Below, one piece after another: positions 59,280 through 64,000 of a stretch of DNA of 64,000 bases. The notes beneath the pieces are model-generated. The model saw only the letters and a program-made list of their open reading frames with translations. It was not told the origin of the DNA and did not search any database. The stretch is from Diogma glabrata. Lineage: Eukaryota; Arthropoda; Insecta; Diptera; Cylindrotomidae. Position 1 is the stretch's first letter. Each line of letters opens with the position of its first letter. The DNA is taken from NCBI GenBank assembly GCA_963693315.1, contig OY856187.1:110461746-110525745 (forward strand), in the 5' to 3' direction. Both the position numbers and the translations under genes were made by a program.

Positions 59280-59710
59280 CTATGTGGTTGAGTGTATGTT
59301 CATATCTGAAAGAAGTTCAAAGAAAGGGATAATATCTGTCACTGGTACCCTGTATTCTGATGAAACAAAAACTTTGTCTCCGTAGAAAATATACACAAAA
59401 TCTTCATAGAAAATGTACACATATAAGACATCGTGAGCACTATGAACAGTACCACAATGATTTTCGGAAAAAACAAAATGCGGAAAGAAATCGCAATTAG
59501 TAAGAGTAGATTGTTGCAGAGTTTTAGAGATGAAGGAACTATCCAGCTGCATTTCTCTTACATTTCTTCCACTAAACAAATCAGATTCAGTTGGTGGTGT
59601 GCATAAAATTATATTAAGTTTGATCGAATCTATCCAAACGCCAATAAGTGTTTGTATTCCAATTTCCGATGCTCATCAATATCATTGAATTACTTGGTTG
59701 CTAATTAATT
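59280..59710 (-). CDS. Unassigned protein-like open segment inside F3
   Basis: The longest methionine-independent reading runs from about 59710 to the stop at 59280. It encodes about 143 residues of balanced composition with few Lys/Asn runs: IGIQTLIGVWIDSIKLNI near the start and VYIFYEDFVYIFYGDKVFV near the end. There is no clear splice acceptor or start Met at the upstream edge. It may be a captured host exon, part of a decayed transposase, or chance. A second such frame lies 440 bases upstream on the same strand. No family recognised. Confidence 0.2.
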
Positions 59711-60146
59711 TACGTTAGATTCATAAATATTTGCATTAAACATGTAACGACAAAAAATGAACCGAACACCTTGTCTATTGGATATAAAAAGGCTGTAGAA
59801 CGGTTTCGATATTACTTCATCTTAATAAATGTTTTAAAGTTTATGCAGTTGAATTTATTTAATAGATTCATTTTTCATTTTCTTTTTATGCCCCAAACGA
59901 TTTATAAAATAACTTTCACCAATATATATGACATTAAAAAATAGATAAATATCAAATTTCAATATCACAATGAAGTAACAAATAATTTAAGTTTAATTTG
60001 TAAAATTGATCAATTTGATAATTAAATTAATTCTTTATCTAATAATTGTTTTGATCGAACAGAATACCCGATGTTTTACTAGCGAGAATTTTCTATCTTC
60101 GTTTCCTTTCAAATAAACATTGATCAACATCACCCCTAATAGTTAT

Positions 60147-60374
60147 TTAGAATTTCCATCGCATGATCTCAAATCCAGATCCAGTTGAATAAGAATGAGT
60201 CTCTGTAAAAACGAAATCTCTTATAGCACTATTTCTATTTATATCACAAAAAATTCGATCGACATATAATAACACAAAAATAAAAGGCAAGAATTTCACA
60301 TTTAATAAATTCTGAGCAAAATCATTTACATTGGTGAAAGTTTCATATTCTCTCGTGATATTTGTATGACCCAA
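60147..60374 (-). CDS. Unassigned ORF with a hydrophobic segment inside F3
   Basis: The frame of 75 codons contains a hydrophobic stretch (FLPFIFVLLYV) that could be a signal peptide or membrane segment. A polar tail follows, including VFTETHSYSTGSGFEIMRW. The only in-frame start is non-ATG. Together with the segment at 59280-59710 it could represent two exons of one minus-strand gene, but no convincing splice sites join them. Function unknown. Confidence 0.18.
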   Translation of the reverse strand: MGHTNITREYETFTNVNDFAQNLLNVKFLPFIFVLLYVDRIFCDINRNSAIRDFVFTETHSYSTGSGFEIMRWKF

Positions 60375-60544
60375 CTTTTATTATTGAGGTTGGTCAATTA
60401 ATAAAATAATAAATTGATTTACGGAGCTTCTTTGGATTTTTTTTGTTATAGATAAAAATTAAAAAAATTATAATAAGTTGTTTTTATGGAGTTTTGGTTT
60501 AGATAGTTTTGATTCCTAATTTAGAGCAGAAATTTAAATAGGTC

Positions 60545-60960
60545 TGACCGTTACACATGGAAAAGCATGTACGATGGTGTTTAGAGTACGTATGTATGCC
60601 CAAGAATACAACGATTATCGGCTATGCGGACGGCTTTGCCATAGTTGTTGTAGTTAAAAATCTAACGGACAGTGTTAAAGAAAAGCCATTAAGAAAGAAA
60701 ATAGTTGAACAATATAGGACTAACGTTGGCCTATCACAAGACTAAAGTCGTACTAATAAATAGTAATGGAACGTATCTTTACCTAAGTTGGTAGAGACTA
60801 ATTATAACATATGGTCAACATCATTAATTCCTTCAAAACAAATAACTAAACATTAAACATCACCTGATGTACGCTGTTGACAAAGCCAAACAAAAGAGAC
60901 CTGCTCTTATAAGATTTATGAGCACATATAGAAGTTTACATGCTTGTTGACCTAAACTGG
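60545..60960 (+). pseudogene. LINE reverse transcriptase relic nested in F3, catalytic Asp lost
   Basis: The plus-strand frame 60557-60745 contains IIGYADGFAIVVVVKNLTDS, corresponding to GYADDIAVVxxxKTLED of I/LOA/R1-type LINEs; the second catalytic Asp is Gly. The thumb region can be followed in shifted frames: KTKVVLI-like sequence at about 60750, then LMYAVDKAKQKRPALIRFMS at about 60865-60925. Both ends are lost. It inserted into, or was captured by, the F3 interior. Confidence 0.65.
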
Positions 60961-62759
60961 CTCTACCATGAGCGTATATATTCACTATGAGATAGTTAAC
61001 TCAAGTCAACTCAACTCAACTGTGAATTTGGACAAATATATCCATATAAACTTGCAAACTTGGCAAGGGGTTAACCGATTCTTTTTGAAATCTAGGAAAA
61101 TTAATTGTCGCAAATTTTGGCAAATGATTTATAAATGGTATAATGACAAATTGACATGTAAACCGGGAAATGACATTTAAACATATAGGCTGGAGTTTCT
61201 TTTGGTAAAAAACGATGTTTGCAAAAAACCTAGGGTGTTTCTGTTATGAAACTGTGACAGAAAATAATGTACACAAAAATCATGCCAAAAAAATTATAAC
61301 GACGGACTATTTCAAGTCTACTCTAAAATAATAATTTTCATATTGAAATAAATCCGCCAATAGTTTGCTAATTTGTTTCGGTTCCGGCCCTTAATTTCAA
61401 AGAAACATAAAAGCATTTATGTGTGCTACATGTTGTTCAATAATATTTTTACATTTTTTCAGTTAATTGCTTTGTTGCGTCACTCTATATCAGTTAAAAA
61501 TACTTGTTTGTGTCTACATAGAAATTTTTGTCAGCTTAGTCATAATATTATATGTAGAGGGAATACAGTGGTGCATTTATAAATCATAAGAATGGTTGTC
61601 TGTATTTGGAGGTAATATTTTCTCGTTTGAATAGATTTTTATTGAGATGATACATGGAAATAAATCGAAAAGATAGTGTTTGTAATTTAATGTTAGAAAA
61701 ATTTAAAATCAAATAAGAATACATTGTAGAAGTTTCTTTTTGTAGATTTGTTTTTTTTTGTGGATTGAGAAAATAAGTAGATAAATAAAATGTGAAATGT
61801 TCTCACCAAAAGACATTTGTTGTATTATTTATTTTAAAATGACTTGTTGTATAAGTTAATGAACAAAAAATCAACAAAGCTTTAATTGAACATGTTATAA
61901 AGAAATCAGTTACCACTCAAGAGTGATAAGTGTTTTAAGATATTTAATCGCCATCTAATGGTATATTGAAAAGTATTTTGGGAAAGATTTGCATAAGTTT
62001 GAAAATTTCAAAAGGCAACAAGGAAATATTGATACAATATTAGAGTCAATAGCAGAGAGGGATATGAATTCAAATATTACAATGGAGCCCAAAAATTAAT
62101 AGATAATGAACACCTAATGTATAACAATAATTTTAGAGCTAGTCATAAAAGGAGATGCTATTAATTTATGTGGAAGTTAAGAAGTTAATCTTTTGCTTTG
62201 TTAAACTTTTTTTATATAATTTTTTTGATTTAATTTATATAATTTTTTTTTGTAATTGTGAAATTTTTTTGGTGTTTATTTATTTTCTTTGTTAGTCAAA
62301 TTTTAGTGTCGTTGTTTTCTACAGAATTTTTTTTTTTAATATTTATTTATTAATAACTGTGATAACATAAGAGATTTCCGTAGTCAGGATTCAAAGTGTT
62401 GTTTGTTTAAAAGTCCGAATTCCATAACAATATCTATCCAATTTAAATAATAGTATTGATAAATATGAGACGCTTAGATGAATGTTAAAACAACAAAAAC
62501 CAGATGAACCGATGTTTTTGGTGAATATTTCTATCTTTGACGTGGAAAAAACACACAAACGAACGATGCAACAAAATGAGGGTGTTTCTGTTATGATACA
62601 ACGACAGCAATTATCATGCAAAACTAGCACTTTAACAATTTCTGGTTAGTTCTTATAACACTAGAAACAGAAATAAGAATCATGTAAACTAATTAAAGCA
62701 AAATATAAAACTATTAAAAAGTAGGAAGAAGCATATTAAGAAAAAAGGTCCAAGAGGAA
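60961..62759. other. F3 interior, right part: AT-rich, no gene recognised
   Basis: A phrase AGGGTGTTTCTGTTATGA occurs at about 61228 and again at about 62579 in the same orientation, each followed within a dozen bases by GACAG. These are the only internal similarities noticed. Frames 61373-61582 and 62391-62630 lack motifs. Confidence 0.4.
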
Positions 62760-63516
62760 GGATGTCCGCTAGAAATAGGTAGATTTTGAGATCAGACAGT
62801 TTTTTGTACAAGTAGAATCCGATTAGTTTAAACAAAATAAACTAATTACAAACAAATATCGAACAAATTTTAAAAAGGAAATTAGCTAAAACTAGATCTA
62901 TCCAATTTTGGAAAATTGTTACGAACGAAAAACAAGTATCAAATCTACCACAGATCATATGTGTGACAATATATGACACTACATGAAAAGCACACCTCAA
63001 TTCTACTCTATATTATACGTCATGCAATTACTGCGAAATATCATAATAGTTTATTACTAAGAAAAAAAATAATTTCTTCTATTCAAATCTTTGTATTTTT
63101 TTTCCATTGATTGTTATAAGGTTTTTGTAAATTGTTGTTGTTGGAGATTGTTTCAATCTTTTTTGTTGAAGCCATTAAGTCAAAAACCTCCTGTAGAGGT
63201 TTATTTTTAAAAGAAACGGATTCAAATGTTTCCACAGATACTAAATTTATAAAGTTTTTAAAAATATTAGTATTCAAACGGCCGTTATAACGGTTAAAAA
63301 AACTACTTTTTTCCTAGAAGAAAGCCTCTAGCTTCTAAACCATGAGTCGGATTTGCTGGTTTATGAACTATTAATAAAAAAATGAGATATTAATAAAACA
63401 CACATTTTTAGAAACATTTTATTGATCTAACTTTACAAATACGACCGTGAGCGTGCCGGTTGCTTCAGAAGCATTTTGTGTATAAAATTTTTTTTATTGC
63501 AGCCGCTCACTCAGAA
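62760..63516. repeat. F3 right arm
   Basis: This is the inverse of 58053-58790 with perhaps 10-15 percent divergence and several small indels. It contains a single 328-type unit. The outermost shared sequence is the inverse of GAGTGAGCGGCTCCAAC. Confidence 0.75.
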
Positions 63517-64000
63517 TACTCACTCATTTAGCCTTCTTTAAAATTTTAGCTTTGAACAGTTCTATTGATAAATTGATACAACCGCAATAGAAACTTTGAC
63601 CGTAGGAGTTCATATACCAACACAACGAGAGCTTTTCATTTGCTTACAGATGGCAAATTTTTAAAAGAGACTAGAGATTTTTAAATTTTGCACGCAGACA
63701 TAATTTGACTTAATAACTACTGTATCTAGTTTTTTAGACAATATTCTTTTGGGATTTAATGTGCATACGATAAATGGATGTGTTGGGCACAAATTGCTTC
63801 AGTCAGTTTACACTTAAGGTGGCAATCTCATTATTACTGCTAGAATATTTTTGCAATTATACTTTCGACACCAGAATTAATTGAGTTGAGGAGCAGTTTG
63901 CCCTTTTTATTTTGCTTTATAACATGTAAAAACGTCTTGTTTAAGCACATCTAGCCATTTTACAGGTGCAAATAATTAGCAATTCTTGATCATGAAGTAA
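63517..64000. other. Non-coding end of window
   Basis: Nothing recognised. Confidence 0.4.

Larger units (their letters stand above)
58791..60544. other. F3 interior, left part: AT-rich with two unassigned minus frames
   Basis: Apart from the frames described separately, no element is recognised. The plus-strand frame 58851-59057 carries no motif. Confidence 0.4.
57709..63516. mobile_element. Foldback-type element F3, 5.8 kb, with ~0.75-1.1 kb arms
   Basis: The left arm (57709-58790) and right arm (62760-63516) are inverse. ATCTCGAAATCTACCTATTT near 58758 pairs with the inverse at about 62770-62790. AACGGCCGTTTGGATACTAA near 58278 pairs with the inverse at about 63264-63285. GAGTGAGCGGCTCCAACAAA near 58056 pairs at about 63495-63514. 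The left arm contains an additional copy of a 328-bp unit. The roughly 4-kb interior holds a nested LINE relic and two unassigned frames but no recognisable transposase. The arms share no sequence with F1 or F2. Confidence 0.75.

Overview
The window is eukaryotic, very AT-rich (clearly above 65 percent A+T by eye) and full of transposable elements. The reverse transcriptase families, the hAT relic and the absence of any bacterial-style operon point to an arthropod, most likely an insect. I see no intact host gene. Nearly everything recognisable is a mobile element or the remains of one. The rest looks like intergenic or deep-intronic AT-rich DNA.

Layout from left to right. 1-6.3 kb: mostly non-coding, with a 604-bp TA-flanked MITE (2919-3522) and a cluster of hairpins built on a GGCAGCAAAG motif (5525-5895). 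6.3-12.7 kb: a foldback-type element (family F1) with arms over 1 kb long. Its left arm is split by a full-length 3.3-kb LINE (LINE-A, minus strand) that has a perfect 10-bp target-site duplication. 12.7-22.8 kb: AT-rich DNA with a possible MITE, a LINE C-terminal scrap, and two weak exon-like segments that may be Kazal-type. 22.8-25.3 kb: two oppositely oriented relics of RNase-H-bearing LINEs. 26.4-30.4 kb: a small inverted-repeat element, a CR1/Jockey-like LINE relic and a tandem array of about 285-bp monomers. 32-36.4 kb: a TA-flanked MITE; a second foldback family (F2) that itself carries a 563-bp near-perfect palindrome; a 5'-truncated LINE-A copy with its own 9-bp duplication; and a 203-bp tandem duplication. 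36.5-37.6 kb: the right half of another F1 element. 40.6-48.2 kb: a possible old hAT transposon. It holds a decayed hAT transposase (44565-45225) and a nearly intact 3-kb LINE (LINE-B) whose roughly 950-codon ORF is broken by only one stop and one homopolymer frameshift. 48.5-50.0 kb: the left half of a third F1 element. 53.9-55.8 kb: a young array of a 548-bp unit arranged as a palindrome. 56.6-57.1 kb: another LINE tail. 57.5 kb: a long (TA)n tract. 57.7-63.5 kb: a third foldback family (F3) whose arms contain 328-bp tandem units and whose interior holds an RT relic and two unexplained ORFs.

The common theme is nested insertion: LINE into foldback arm, palindromic MITE into foldback interior, LINE probably into hAT. 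This gives a readable order of events. The three foldback families are unrelated in sequence but share the same architecture of very long arms with internal repeats and no visible transposase. With the 548-bp palindromic array, they are the least explained parts of the window. All family assignments come from motifs recognised by eye; no search was run.
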